Positions 16,573 to 26,026 of a DNA stretch of 41,730 nucleotides are shown piece by piece. The translations under genes and the position numbers were made by a program. The notes under the pieces were generated by a model. The model saw nothing but the letters and a program-made list of their open reading frames with translations. It was not told the DNA's origin and ran no database searches. Each line of letters opens with the position of its first letter. Positions within the stretch are counted from its first letter, which is position 1. This DNA comes from Rubellimicrobium sp. GTDB lineage: Bacteria; Pseudomonadota; Alphaproteobacteria; Rhodobacterales; Rhodobacteraceae. The stretch spans positions 1 to 41,730 of the forward strand of contig JACFNP010000029.1 of the NCBI GenBank assembly GCA_019454835.1, in the 5' to 3' direction.

Positions 16573-18819
16573 ATGGCAGATCTTCCCTCCAAGCAGGCGC
16601 TCCTCGACTGGATCGCGGAACATCCCGACGAAAGCGCCACCCGCGACCTCGCCCGCGCCTTCGGCATCCGGGGCAAGGAGCGCGTGGCCCTGCGCGCGTT
16701 GCTGCGCGAGATGAAGGACGACGGCAGCATCCCGCGCAGGCGTCCGGCACGCCCGGTGCGCAACGGCCTGCCGCCCGTGGGCGTCATCGAGATCACCGCG
16801 CTGGACGCGGACGGCGACCTTGTCGCCCGCCTGCCCGCCCGCGACGGACGAGACGAGGCGCGCGTTGTGCGGCTGGTCGCCGACCGCGCCGCAGGGCAGC
16901 TTGCGCCGGGGGACCGGGTGCTTGCACATCTGCGCGAAAGCGCGGGCAGGATCGAGGCGAAGGCGATCCGCCGCATCGGCCACGGGCCGCGCCGGGTGCT
17001 GGGCATCCTGCGGCACGGCCCGCAGGGCGCGCGGATCGAGCCGGTGGACAAGGGCGCGAGCGGTGCCTGGCTGGTGCCGGACGGCGCCACGCTGGGCGCG
17101 AAGGACGGCGAACTGGTCGAGGCCGGGGAATCCGGCCCGCCGCGCCGCGCCGGGCTGCCGCAGGCGCGGGTGCTGAAGCGGCTGGGCGACCCGTTCGCGC
17201 CGCGTGCCTTCAGCCTGATCGCGATTCACGAACACGGCATCCCCGACGATTTCCCCGAGGCGGTGCTGGCCGAGGCCGAAGCCGCCACCCCCGCCTCAGC
17301 CACGGGCCGCGAGGACCTGCGCGATCTGCCGCTGGTCACCATCGACCCGGCGGATGCCCGCGACCGCGACGATGCCGTCTGCGCCATGCCCGACGATGAC
17401 CCCCGCAACGAGGGCGGACACGTCATCTGGGTCGCCATCGCCGATGTCGCGGCCTGGGTGCGCCCCGGCAGCGCGCTGGACGCCGAGGCGCGCAAGCGCG
17501 GCAATTCCACCTATTTCCCCGACCGCGTGGTGCCGATGCTGCCGGAGCCGCTGTCGGCGGACCTCTGCGCGCTGTCGGGCGGGGTCGAGCGCGCCTGCAT
17601 CGCGGCGCGGCTGACGATCAGTTCCGCCGGGCGGCTGGTCGCGCATCGCTTCACGCGCGGGATCATGCGCTCGCGCGCGGCGCTGGAATACGGCGCGGTG
17701 CAGGCGGCGGTCGACGGGCGGGTGACGGATCAGACCGCGCCGCTGGTCGAGGGCGTGCTGAAGCCGCTTTACGCCGCCCATGCGGCGCTGGTGCGCGCCC
17801 GCGCGGCGCGGCAGCCGCTCGATCTCGACCTGCCGGAACGGCAGATCGTGCTGGATGATGCCGGGCAGGTGGTTTCGGTCGCCTTCCGCGACCGTCTCGA
17901 TGCGCACCGGCTGATCGAGGAATTCATGATCCTCGCCAATGTCGCCGCCGCCGAGACGCTGATCGCCCGCCGGATGCCCGCGATCTTTCGGGTGCACGAG
18001 GAACCCGACCCCGAACGCATCGAGAGCCTGCGCGACCTTGCCCATGAATCGGGCTTCACGCTGGCGAAGAGCGAGGCGATCGGGACCGGACAGTTGAACC
18101 GCCTGCTGCATCAGGCCGAGGGCAGCGACCAGGCCGAACTCATCAACATGTCGGTGCTGCGTTCGATGGCGCAGGCGTATTACTCGACGCAGAACCTCGG
18201 GCATTTCGGGCTGGCGCTGCGCAATTACGTCCATTTCACCTCGCCGATCCGCCGCTATGCCGACCTGATGATCCACCGCGCGCTGATTTCCGCGCATGGC
18301 TGGGGCAATGACGGGCTGTCGCCCGATGACCGCGCCACGCTGGACGAGACCGCGCAGGCGATTTCCGACACCGAGCGCCGTTCCATGGCCGCCGAACGCG
18401 ACACGACCGACCGCTACCTTGCCGCCTATCTGTCGGAACGCGCTGGCGCGGAATTCGCGGGCCGCATCTCGGGGATCCAGAGCTTTGGTCTGTTCGTGAA
18501 GCTCGACGAGACCGGCGCCGATGCGCTGGTACCGGTGCGCAGTCTGGGGGACGAATATTTCCGCTTCGACAAGGACGCGCAAAGCCTGACCGGCGCCGAC
18601 AGCGGTCGCGTGCTGCGGGCCGGGCAGAGGGTCACGGTGAAACTGGCCGAGATCACCCCGATCTCGGGCGGGATCACGGCGGAACTGCTGATGCTCGACG
18701 GCCAGCCCTTCGCGCGCAAGCCGTCGCGCGGACGGCGCGGGGCACCGGCGCGGCGCGGCGAGACGCTGGCAAAGGGCCGCGCCGCCGCGCGGGCAAAGGC
18801 GGACAGGCGGCGAAAGTAG
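16573..18819 (+). CDS. rnr: Ribonuclease R
   Basis: 3'-5' exoribonuclease that degrades structured RNA. 748 residues: an N-terminal helix-turn-helix region (LLDWIAEHPDESATRDLARA), cold-shock domains, the RNB domain with the metal aspartates D258, D264, D266 and D267 in TIDPADARDRDDAV, NYVHFTSPIRRYADLMIHR, and a C-terminal S1 domain (GRISGIQSFGLFVKL). The tail is basic (RGRRGAPARRGE to the end), as in family members. The start at 16573 (MADLPSKQ) is five codons inside the open frame. The stop codon touches the start of the repeat family described at 18819-19021. Confidence 0.95.
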   Translation: MADLPSKQALLDWIAEHPDESATRDLARAFGIRGKERVALRALLREMKDDGSIPRRRPARPVRNGLPPVGVIEITALDADGDLVARLPARDGRDEARVVRLVADRAAGQLAPGDRVLAHLRESAGRIEAKAIRRIGHGPRRVLGILRHGPQGARIEPVDKGASGAWLVPDGATLGAKDGELVEAGESGPPRRAGLPQARVLKRLGDPFAPRAFSLIAIHEHGIPDDFPEAVLAEAEAATPASATGREDLRDLPLVTIDPADARDRDDAVCAMPDDDPRNEGGHVIWVAIADVAAWVRPGSALDAEARKRGNSTYFPDRVVPMLPEPLSADLCALSGGVERACIAARLTISSAGRLVAHRFTRGIMRSRAALEYGAVQAAVDGRVTDQTAPLVEGVLKPLYAAHAALVRARAARQPLDLDLPERQIVLDDAGQVVSVAFRDRLDAHRLIEEFMILANVAAAETLIARRMPAIFRVHEEPDPERIESLRDLAHESGFTLAKSEAIGTGQLNRLLHQAEGSDQAELINMSVLRSMAQAYYSTQNLGHFGLALRNYVHFTSPIRRYADLMIHRALISAHGWGNDGLSPDDRATLDETAQAISDTERRSMAAERDTTDRYLAAYLSERAGAEFAGRISGIQSFGLFVKLDETGADALVPVRSLGDEYFRFDKDAQSLTGADSGRVLRAGQRVTVKLAEITPISGGITAELLMLDGQPFARKPSRGRRGAPARRGETLAKGRAAARAKADRRRK

Positions 18820-19021
18820 AGCATTTCGCAGTCGAATGGAAACATTTGACGCCAGGGCAATCGGCATATTCCGTCATTGCGAGGCGCAGCCGAAGCAACC
18901 CCGACCGCTCACACACAACATCGGGGTTGCTTCGTCGGCTGCGCCTCCTCGCAATGACGGAATATGCCGTTCGCCCGATTGCCCCGCATTTGACGCCTGC
19001 GACAATGCGCAAAACGGGTCA
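18819..19021 (-). mobile_element. Dispersed repeat with nested palindrome insertion (site A)
   Basis: The outer repeat, read on the minus strand, runs from GCGCATTGTCGC to GACTGCGAAATGCTC. Inside it an insert of about 133 bp (18854-18986) is bounded by GGGCAATCGG and CCGATTGCCC and holds palindrome copy 9. The insert is flanked by an exact 11-bp direct repeat, CATTTGACGCC, at 18843-18853 and 18987-18997. This looks like a target-site duplication. With its flanks it fills most of the 330-bp gap between rnr and mltB; no gene is seen there. Confidence 0.75.
18872..18959 (-). repeat. CGTCATTG palindrome, copy 9
   Basis: Core of the insertion at site A. Both arms carry GGC-GCA-GCC mini-hairpins. 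The stem extends outward through GGCATATTC against GAATATGCC. Confidence 0.9.
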
Positions 19022-19149
19022 CGGCGGGTCTGCGGAAACCATGACACACGCGACCCGCCCCGGCGCCTTCACGCCGATGTTGACCGGGGCCGGTTCCCGC
19101 GAGGGGCCGTGCCGCGCTAGGATGGCGGAAAAACCGGCATGAGGGCAGC

Positions 19150-20364
19150 ATGACACAGACAAGACGCGCCGCACTGGCGGGCATGGGGGCGCTGGCGCTG
19201 GCCGCCTGCGGGCGGCGGCTGCCCTATGCCGCACCGGCAGCGGCGGCCGAGGGCACGCTGCCCGTGACCCCGAACCCCGGCTGGGATGCCTGGGTGGCGG
19301 GTTTCCGCAGCCGCGCGCTCGCGGACGGGATTGGCGCGGGGACGTTCGATTCCGCGTTCCGTGCCGCAGGCTTCACCCCCGGCGTGGTCGAGCGCGACCG
19401 CAACCAGACCGAAAGCCGCCGGACCTTCGAGGAGTACCTTGCCATCACCGCCGATGACGCGCGGGTGGCCGAGGGCCGCGCGAAACTGGCGCAGCACGGC
19501 GCGACACTGGCCGCCATCGAGCAGCGTTACGGCGTGCCCGCGCATGTCACCTGCGCGATCTGGGGCATCGAGAGCCGCTACGGCACCCGCCTCGGCGCGA
19601 TCCCGGTGATCTCGTCCACCTCGACGCTGGCCTTCGACGGGCGACGCGGGGCGTTCTACGAATCGCAATGCCTCGCCGCCCTGCGGATCCTTCAGGCCGG
19701 CGACACCACGCCGGCGCGCATGACCGGATCCTGGGCGGGGGCGATGGGCCATACCCAGTTCATCCCGACCACCTATCTGGCCTATGCGGTCGATTTCACC
19801 GGCGACGGACGGCGCGACATCTGGGGGCCGGACCCGACCGACGCGCTGGCATCCGCCGCCGCCTATCTGGGACAGATGGGCTGGCAGCGGGGCCGCGACT
19901 GGGGCCTCGAGGTGCGCGCCGACGGCGTGGCCGAGGGCACCCGCGAGGCGGCCGAATGGGTGGCGCTGGGGGTGCGGGCCGCGCAGGGGCAGATGCCGTC
20001 CTCGGGTCCGGCGACCCTGCTGCGCCCGCAGGGCGCGGCGGGGCCTGCGTTCCTGCTGACCCAGAACTTCACCGTGATCGGGCGCTACAACAATTCCCAG
20101 AACTACAAGCTGGCGGTGGGCTACCTGTCCGACCGGCTGCGCGGCTTCGGCCCGCTGGTCGCGGGGTTCGGGCCGGATGCCGACGGGCTGACCCAGGCCG
20201 ACCGGGTCCGGCTGCAACAGCGGCTGGCGGCGCTGGGCTACGACACCGGCGGCGCCGACGGCGTGATCGGCGCAAGAAGCGAGGCCGCGATCAGCGCCTG
20301 GCAAAGCGCGCACGGCCTGCCGGTGACCGGAAGGCCGTCACGCGACCTGCTGGCGCGGCTGTAG
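19150..20364 (+). CDS. Lytic murein transglycosylase, MltB family lipoprotein
   Basis: Cleaves glycan strands of peptidoglycan with formation of 1,6-anhydro-MurNAc. 404 residues. It is a lipoprotein: twin-arginine-like start MTQTRRAALAG, then lipobox LAAC with C20. The SLT_2/MltB catalytic domain has the acid E141 in IWGIESRYGT, then MTGSWAGAMGHTQFIPTTYL and FTGDGRRDIWGPDPTDALAS. The last ~60 residues form a PG_binding_1 domain (RLQQRLAALGYDTGGADGVI). No aspartate follows the lipobox Cys (it is GRR), so sorting to the outer membrane is plausible. Probably transcribed alone. Confidence 0.93.
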   Translation: MTQTRRAALAGMGALALAACGRRLPYAAPAAAAEGTLPVTPNPGWDAWVAGFRSRALADGIGAGTFDSAFRAAGFTPGVVERDRNQTESRRTFEEYLAITADDARVAEGRAKLAQHGATLAAIEQRYGVPAHVTCAIWGIESRYGTRLGAIPVISSTSTLAFDGRRGAFYESQCLAALRILQAGDTTPARMTGSWAGAMGHTQFIPTTYLAYAVDFTGDGRRDIWGPDPTDALASAAAYLGQMGWQRGRDWGLEVRADGVAEGTREAAEWVALGVRAAQGQMPSSGPATLLRPQGAAGPAFLLTQNFTVIGRYNNSQNYKLAVGYLSDRLRGFGPLVAGFGPDADGLTQADRVRLQQRLAALGYDTGGADGVIGARSEAAISAWQSAHGLPVTGRPSRDLLARL

Positions 20365-20433
20365 GGGGGGGTGCGAGGCGTCAGGGGCGATGCGACGGCC
20401 CGTGGCGGGTGAGACGGATCGCCACGCCACCCC

Positions 20434-20522
20434 CGTCATTGCGAGGAGCCGAAGGCGACGAAGCAACCTCGATGTTGCGCGCAAGCGGTCGGGGTTGCTT
20501 CGGCTTGCGCCTCGCAATGACG
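20434..20522 (+). repeat. CGTCATTG palindrome, copy 10
   Basis: Between the convergent mltB-like gene and hemY. Mini-hairpins: GCC-GAA-GGC on the left and GGC-GCAA-GCC (four-base loop) on the right. The two arms are discordant, which favours separate mini-hairpins over one long stem. Confidence 0.9.
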
Positions 20523-20571
20523 AACCCCCGCCACGGATGGCCTCCCTTCCCCGCCAACGACGCCGCGCGGC

Positions 20572-21993
20572 TTATTCCGGCGGCGTCGCTTCCAGTCCGG
20601 GGCCGCTGTCCGGGGTGGCCTCGCGCGGTGAGCCTACGATCAGCGGCAGCAGTTCCACGCCGCCGGGCATCGCCGCGCCGGTGCCCGGTGGCTCGCGCCA
20701 TTCCAGCGAATCGAGCGCGTGGCAATGCTCGCAGAGCGGCGCCCAGGCCGCGTGAACCTGCTGGCAGTTGCCGCATACCCATTGCCTGCCGCGCGGCGCC
20801 GTCAGCGCGCGGGTCAGCCAGCCGCGCACCACCGCATCCTCGGCGCCCGAGCCGCGTTCGATGGCGGCCATGAGGGTGAGGACGCGCGCGTCCGCAGCCT
20901 CGCCGGGCAACCGGCCCAGGGCGCGGCGGGCGGCGGGGAAATCCTCGGCGGCGATGAGAAGTTCGGCCTCGAGCACCCGCGTCTCGGGGTCGTCGGGGCG
21001 CAGCTTCAGCAGCGGCTCGAACCGTTTCAGCCGTTCGGCGGGGGCCTCGTCGGGGGCGAGCGCGGCATAGGCGGCGGCAAGGTCGGGATGCGGCCCGGCC
21101 TCCCATGCCTTGCGCAAGGTCCGGGCGGCCTGCCGCACCTGCCCGTCGTGCACCATCGCCCGCGCCGCCGCGACGGCGGCGGGGACCAGATCGGGGGCAA
21201 GGCGGCTGGCCTCGACGGCGGTGGCGCGGGCGGCGGTGTCGTCGTCGCCGGTGCCCGCCTGTGCCAGCGCCAGCACCGCCTCGCGCCTGCGCCACACGTC
21301 GCGCGGCAATGTGCCCGAGCGCTGCTTGGCGGCGAGGGTCTCGCGCGCGCCCTTCCAGTCCCCGGCCTCGCCCTGCAGGCGCAGGAGCGTGTCCTGCACC
21401 TCGACATTGGCGGGGCGCTCCGCCAGCGCCTTTCTTGCAAGCCGCATCGCGGTCGCGCTGTCGCCCGCCGCCAGCCGCTGCCGCATGAGGCCGTGCAGCG
21501 CCACGAAGCGCGTCGCCCTGTCGCCGCTCATCTGGCGATACATCGCCTCGGCGCGGCGGGTGTCGCCGGTCATCCCGGCAGCCTGCGCAAGCAGCACGCG
21601 GGTCAGGGCGGGGCGGTCGAGCAGCCGGTTGGCCCGTTCGGCGCGCGCCAGCGCCACCTGCCCGTCACCCGTGGCCAGCGCCTGCAAGCCTTCGGTCAGC
21701 GCCTGCAGCCCCTTGCGTTCGCGCCCGCGCCCGAACCAGTGCGACAGCGCGGTGTCGCCGCCGCCCAGAAAGCGCAGGAAGCCGAAGGTCAGGCCCAGAA
21801 TCCAGACCAGCACGAAGGCGGCCAGCACCAGCAGACCCAGACCCACCACCATCTGCAGCGGCGAAAGACTGACCTCCAGCCCCGCGACCGAGATCACCGC
21901 GCCGCCAGCCAGCCCGGCGAGCCAGATCGCACCATAGGTGACCGCAACGGCGGTGACGGCAAGCGCGAGAAGGGCGAGAGACGATTTCAGCAT
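20572..21993 (-). CDS. hemY: HemY-like TPR membrane protein
   Basis: Inner-membrane protein of 473 residues with two N-terminal hydrophobic segments (about 5-30 and 46-75) and then TPR-like helical repeats (ALARAERANRLL, AMRLARKALAERPANVEVQDTL), the HemY_N plus TPR layout. Despite the name it is not protoporphyrinogen oxidase; the role is unclear and linked to haem biosynthesis by gene neighbourhood. The C-terminal part has a zinc-ribbon-like pair C407-x2-C410 and C421-x2-C424. It starts 3 bp after the mitofilin-like gene, so the two are probably one transcript with hemD. The homologous Orf52 in Rhodobacter sphaeroides was reported with Mic60 in intracytoplasmic membrane formation. Confidence 0.85.
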   Translation of the reverse strand: MLKSSLALLALAVTAVAVTYGAIWLAGLAGGAVISVAGLEVSLSPLQMVVGLGLLVLAAFVLVWILGLTFGFLRFLGGGDTALSHWFGRGRERKGLQALTEGLQALATGDGQVALARAERANRLLDRPALTRVLLAQAAGMTGDTRRAEAMYRQMSGDRATRFVALHGLMRQRLAAGDSATAMRLARKALAERPANVEVQDTLLRLQGEAGDWKGARETLAAKQRSGTLPRDVWRRREAVLALAQAGTGDDDTAARATAVEASRLAPDLVPAAVAAARAMVHDGQVRQAARTLRKAWEAGPHPDLAAAYAALAPDEAPAERLKRFEPLLKLRPDDPETRVLEAELLIAAEDFPAARRALGRLPGEAADARVLTLMAAIERGSGAEDAVVRGWLTRALTAPRGRQWVCGNCQQVHAAWAPLCEHCHALDSLEWREPPGTGAAMPGGVELLPLIVGSPREATPDSGPGLEATPPE

Positions 21994-21996
21994 CGG

Positions 21997-23202
21997 TCAG
22001 CCCCCATCGGCGTCATGGGCCAGCGCGGCGGCCTCGGCCAGCGCCTGTTGCCGCGCCCCGGCCTGCGCAAGCCAGTCGCCAAGGGCGGCGCGCACGGCAT
22101 CGGGCAGGGCGGCGACCCCGGCCAGCGCGGCATCCAGATCGCCCGCGCCCAGCGCGGCCTCGGCGCGCGAGAGCACGGCGTCGGGATCATCCCCGGCGCG
22201 CGGGGCGGTGGAACGGATGTTCAGCGCCCCGCGCAGCCAGCCCGCGACGCCGCCGCCATCCTGCGCCAGCCCGGCTCCGCGCGCGGCTGCCAACGCGGCA
22301 CGGGCGGCGGCGGGAAAGCCGTCGCGCAGGTCGGCAAGCGTGGGCGCGCCGGTGACGGCCAGCGCGGCAAGGGTCGGCGGCGGGGCGTCGGTGGCTTCGG
22401 CCAGCGCGTCGGCAAAGGGGGCGCCGGACTCGAGCGCGGCCTGCACCTGCGCCAGCGCGGCGGCGCGCAGGGCGGCGGTCGCAGAGGCCCCGGCGTCTTC
22501 GGCCTGCCGGGTCATCTCGGCGCGCATCGCGGCATCGCGGGCATCAAGACCGTCGCCCAGCGCATCGACGCGGGCGGTCAGCGCGGCAAGATCGCGGCGC
22601 AGGCCGTCGAGATCGCGCTGCCAGGCGGCAAGGGCGGTGTCGGGCAGGCTGCCGTCCGGCGCGGGCGCGCGTTCGAGCGCATCGACACGGGCGGCCAGCG
22701 CATTGAGGGTATCATTCAGAGCGGCGGCGCGCGTCTCGGTCGCATCGGCGCGACTGTCCAGCGCGGCGATACCGCTGGCAAGCGGCGTCAGGTCCGGCGC
22801 GGGCGGCGGCGGGGTGATGCGCGCGGACAGGGCGTCCAGCGCCTGCTCCTGCGCGGCAAGGCGGGCGTCCAGCGCGGCGGGATCGACCGCCTGCCCGTCG
22901 CGCAGCAGCCAGGCGGCGGCAAAGCCGATCAGGGCGGCCAGCACGCCGCCCAGCAACATCGGCCAGAATCCGCCGCCGCTGCGGGCAGGGGGCGCGGCGG
23001 GGATCGGCTCGACAGGCGATTCGGTGGCCGGTTCCGCCGCAGGTTCGGGCGCGGCGGGCGCTTCGTCCCCGTCCCCGTTCCCGGCGGGCGCAGAGTCGAC
23101 CGGCGCGCCAGCCGCAACCGTTTCCGGCGCGCTCCCGGCGCCGGGGGCGGTCTGGTCCTCGCCCTCGACCGGGGCCTTGCTGCTCTTGCTGGCTCTGGCC
23201 AT
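21997..23202 (-). CDS. mic60: Mitofilin/Mic60-like membrane protein
   Basis: 401 residues: an acidic, Pro/Ala-rich cytoplasmic N terminus (to about 78), one transmembrane helix (PMLLGGVLAALIGFAAAWLL, about 81-100) and a long predicted coiled coil with aspartate/alanine heptads (ALDARLAAQEQALDALSARI). The C-terminal ~120 residues are the place of the mitofilin signature. Bacterial Mic60 shapes membrane invaginations and is the ancestor of the cristae-junction protein. The identification rests mainly on topology and position between hemD and hemY, a known alphaproteobacterial synteny. The ATG at 23202 is preferred to the GTG one codon upstream. Low-complexity composition makes residue-level calls uncertain. 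Confidence 0.75.
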   Translation of the reverse strand: MARASKSSKAPVEGEDQTAPGAGSAPETVAAGAPVDSAPAGNGDGDEAPAAPEPAAEPATESPVEPIPAAPPARSGGGFWPMLLGGVLAALIGFAAAWLLRDGQAVDPAALDARLAAQEQALDALSARITPPPPAPDLTPLASGIAALDSRADATETRAAALNDTLNALAARVDALERAPAPDGSLPDTALAAWQRDLDGLRRDLAALTARVDALGDGLDARDAAMRAEMTRQAEDAGASATAALRAAALAQVQAALESGAPFADALAEATDAPPPTLAALAVTGAPTLADLRDGFPAAARAALAAARGAGLAQDGGGVAGWLRGALNIRSTAPRAGDDPDAVLSRAEAALGAGDLDAALAGVAALPDAVRAALGDWLAQAGARQQALAEAAALAHDADGG

Positions 23203-23263
23203 CACCGACCCCGCGCCGAATCGACTTCCGGAGCATCATAGCTAAACGCGCGGTGCCCGGCTC

Positions 23264-23977
23264 TCAACCCTCGCGTGCCCGCCGGATTGCGCGACGGGTT
23301 GCCGCGACCATGCCCGGCCCGTCGGGCGTTGCCGCCACGGCGACCGAACGCGGGGCCAGCGGCGCGGCCTTTGCAGCCGCCGCATCGCTGATCGCCGCAA
23401 CATGAAGCGGCGCCACCGGCCGACCCCAGCCCGCCACCAGCGCCGCGCTGCGCGGCGAGAACAGCGGCAGCACCACCGGCCGCGCCCCCGCCAGCACGGC
23501 GCGCGCCGCATCCGAGGGCGGCAGCGCATGTTGCGCATAGGCGATCAGTTCGACCACCGGGACTCCGGCCTCGGTCAGGCGCGGGCCGACCCTTCCGCTG
23601 GCATGTTCGCCGCGCACATGCAGGAGCGGCCCTGCGGGGCGCAGCGCCAGCAGATGCGCATACAGCGCCTTCGCATCCGGCACCGGCGGCGCGGGGTCGA
23701 AGCCCGACGCGCGCGCGACCGCCTCGGTCCGAGGGCCGACGACGAAGGCGGGCAGGGGCGCCAGCCCCAGCCGCGCCGCCGCCTGCACGCCGTTTTCCGA
23801 GGTGAGGATCAGTGCGGCAGGGTGGATGTCCGGCAGGGCAACGTCAAGCTGCGCGATCCTGATAACCGGGCTGCGGATCACCTCAATACCCGCGACATCG
23901 CCCAGTTCGGCCATGAACCGTTCCGCCGCAGGCGCGGGCCGGGTCAGAAGCAGGACGGGGTCGGCATTGTGCGGCAC
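23264..23977 (-). CDS. hemD: Uroporphyrinogen-III synthase
   Basis: Cyclises hydroxymethylbilane with inversion of ring D in tetrapyrrole synthesis. About 237 residues, normal for HemD, a poorly conserved family. Recognisable are the N-terminal [51 protein letters not shown], and further on [21 protein letters not shown] and [11 protein letters not shown]. The start chosen is GTG 23977, giving the usual short lead into LLLTRP. ATG 24004 would add nine residues and share the CCATGG palindrome with the tsaD start codon. First gene of hemD-mic60-hemY. Confidence 0.85.
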   Translation of the reverse strand: MPHNADPVLLLTRPAPAAERFMAELGDVAGIEVIRSPVIRIAQLDVALPDIHPAALILTSENGVQAAARLGLAPLPAFVVGPRTEAVARASGFDPAPPVPDAKALYAHLLALRPAGPLLHVRGEHASGRVGPRLTEAGVPVVELIAYAQHALPPSDAARAVLAGARPVVLPLFSPRSAALVAGWGRPVAPLHVAAISDAAAAKAAPLAPRSVAVAATPDGPGMVAATRRAIRRAREG

Positions 23978-24002
23978 GGGGCGCGATGTTAGCCGGTGGA
24001 CC

Positions 24003-25091
24003 ATGGAGCGCAACCGTCCCCTCACCGTGCTTGGCCTTGAATCAAGCTGCGACGACACCGCCGCCGCCGTGGTGCGCGGCGCGGACGGGCGCGCCGATAT
24101 CCTGTCCTCGCATGTCTGGGGCCAGGCCGACCTGCACGGCGCCTTCGGCGGCGTCGTCCCCGAGATCGCCGCCCGCGCCCATGCCGAACGCATCGACATC
24201 TGCGTCGAGCGCGCGCTGGAGCAGGCCGGGGTGACGCTGGACGACGTGGACGGCGTCGCGGTGACGGCGGGGCCGGGGCTGATCGGCGGGGTTCTTGCCG
24301 GGGTGATGTGCGCCAAGGGCATCGCCGCCGCGCGCGGGCTGCCGATCGTCGGCGTGAACCATCTGGCGGGCCATGCCCTGACGCCGCGCCTGACCGGCGA
24401 GGCCGATTATCCCTATCTCATGCTGCTGATCTCGGGCGGGCATTGCCAGTTCCTGCGCGTGGACGGGCCGGAGGATTTTCACCGCCTCGGCGGCACCATC
24501 GACGACGCGCCGGGCGAGGCGTTCGACAAGGTGGCGCGGCTGCTGGGCCTGAACCAGCCCGGCGGCCCCGAGGTCGAGCGCGCCGCGCAGACGGGTGATG
24601 CCGGGCGGTTCGCGCTGCCGCGCCCGCTTCTGGATCGCGCGGGCTGCGACCTGTCGTTCTCGGGGCTGAAGACCGCCGTGCTGCGCGCCCGCGATGCGGT
24701 GATGGCCGAAAAGGGCGGCCTGACCACGACCGACCGCACCGATATCGCCGCATCCTTTCAGGCGGCGGTGGTCGACGTGCTGGCCGAAAAGACCCGCCGC
24801 GCGCTGGCCGCCAGCGCGAGGGTCGGCACGCTGGCGGTGGCGGGCGGCGTGGCGGCGAACGGGGCGATCCGGGCGGCGCTGCAACTTGTGGCGGATGATG
24901 CGGGCGTGGCGTTCACGGCACCGCCGCTCTCGCTTTGCACCGACAATGCGGCGATGATCGCCTATGCCGGGCTGCTGCGGCTGGAGCGCGGCGAATCGGA
25001 CGGGCTGGCCTTCCCGGCCCGGCCGCGCTGGCCGCTGGATACGCAGGCCCCGGCGATGCTGGGCGCCGGAAAGAAGGGGGCGAAGGCATGA
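24003..25091 (+). CDS. tsaD: tRNA N6-threonylcarbamoyladenosine transferase TsaD
   Basis: Catalytic subunit that transfers threonylcarbamoyl to A37 of ANN-decoding tRNAs, working with TsaB and TsaE. 362 residues with an ASKHA fold. Visible are [30 protein letters not shown], the metal-binding H120 and H124 of [36 protein letters not shown], and the C-terminal [14 protein letters not shown] with [12 protein letters not shown] (second metal site). Divergent from hemD. It ends in an ATGA overlap with gpsA, a conserved alphaproteobacterial pairing. Confidence 0.96.
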   Translation: MERNRPLTVLGLESSCDDTAAAVVRGADGRADILSSHVWGQADLHGAFGGVVPEIAARAHAERIDICVERALEQAGVTLDDVDGVAVTAGPGLIGGVLAGVMCAKGIAAARGLPIVGVNHLAGHALTPRLTGEADYPYLMLLISGGHCQFLRVDGPEDFHRLGGTIDDAPGEAFDKVARLLGLNQPGGPEVERAAQTGDAGRFALPRPLLDRAGCDLSFSGLKTAVLRARDAVMAEKGGLTTTDRTDIAASFQAAVVDVLAEKTRRALAASARVGTLAVAGGVAANGAIRAALQLVADDAGVAFTAPPLSLCTDNAAMIAYAGLLRLERGESDGLAFPARPRWPLDTQAPAMLGAGKKGAKA

Positions 25092-26026
25092 GCATTGCCA
25101 TCATCGGCGCCGGGGCATTCGGCACCGCGCTTGCGGTGGCCATGGCCGACCGGCCGCTGGTGCTGGTGGCGCGCGATGCGGCGCGGATCGCCGCCAGCCG
25201 CGAAAGCCCGCGCCTGCCCGGCGTGACCCTGCCGCCCGCAGTCACCGTCACCGATGCGATCCCGCCCGATGCCGATATCCTTCTCCTCGCCCTGCCCGCG
25301 CAGACCCTGCGCCCGTGGCTGGCGGAACATGGCGCCGCGCTGCAGGGCCGGGCGCTGGTCGCCTGCGCCAAGGGGATCGACCTTGCCACGCTCGAAGGTC
25401 CGACCGCGCAGCTTGCCCGCATCCCCGGTGCCACCCCGGCGGTGCTGACCGGACCCAGCTTTGCCACCGACATCGCCCGCGGCCTGCCGACCGCGCTGAC
25501 GCTCGCCTGCGCCGACGACGCGCGCGGCCATGCCCTGCAACACGCGCTCGCCGCGCCCGCGCTGCGGCTGTATCGCACCACGGATGTCACGGGCGCCGAA
25601 CTGGGCGGGGCGCTGAAGAATGTCGTCGCCATCGGCTGCGGCGCGGTGACGGGGGCGGGGCTGGGCCATTCGGCCCGCGCCGCGCTGATGACGCGCGGCT
25701 TTGCCGAGATGCGGCGGCTGGCTACCGCATTGGGTGCCCGCGAGGAGACGCTGTCGGGGCTGTCGGGCTTCGGCGATCTGGTGCTGACCTGCACCTCGGA
25801 CCTGTCGCGCAACTACCGTTTCGGGCAGGCGCTGGGCCGGGGCGAGGGTTTCGATCCCGCGATCACCGTCGAGGGCGCCCCCACCGCGCGCGCGGCGCTG
25901 CGGCTGGCGGAGGGCCTCGGCCTCGATCTGCCGGTGACCGCCACCATCGCCGCGCTGGGCGCGGGCACGACCTCGGTGCCCGACGCGATGCGCGATCTGC
26001 TCAACCGTCCGCTCAGGGAGGAATGA
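25088..26026 (+). CDS. gpsA: Glycerol-3-phosphate dehydrogenase [NAD(P)+]
   Basis: Makes sn-glycerol 3-phosphate from dihydroxyacetone phosphate for phospholipid synthesis. 312 residues. A Rossmann motif opens the protein ([14 protein letters not shown]). Further markers are [43 protein letters not shown] with the catalytic lysine, and [20 protein letters not shown]; the end ([17 protein letters not shown]) is typical. Its ATG overlaps the tsaD stop codon, and the next gene begins at the base after its stop codon, so tsaD-gpsA-yciI-EVE looks like one operon. Confidence 0.95.
   Translation: MSIAIIGAGAFGTALAVAMADRPLVLVARDAARIAASRESPRLPGVTLPPAVTVTDAIPPDADILLLALPAQTLRPWLAEHGAALQGRALVACAKGIDLATLEGPTAQLARIPGATPAVLTGPSFATDIARGLPTALTLACADDARGHALQHALAAPALRLYRTTDVTGAELGGALKNVVAIGCGAVTGAGLGHSARAALMTRGFAEMRRLATALGAREETLSGLSGFGDLVLTCTSDLSRNYRFGQALGRGEGFDPAITVEGAPTARAALRLAEGLGLDLPVTATIAALGAGTTSVPDAMRDLLNRPLREE

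Noticed and set aside
18872..18959. CRISPR array formed by the repeated CGTCATTG sequences
   Set aside because: Copies are kilobases apart, in both orientations and palindromic; there are no regular spacers and no cas gene.
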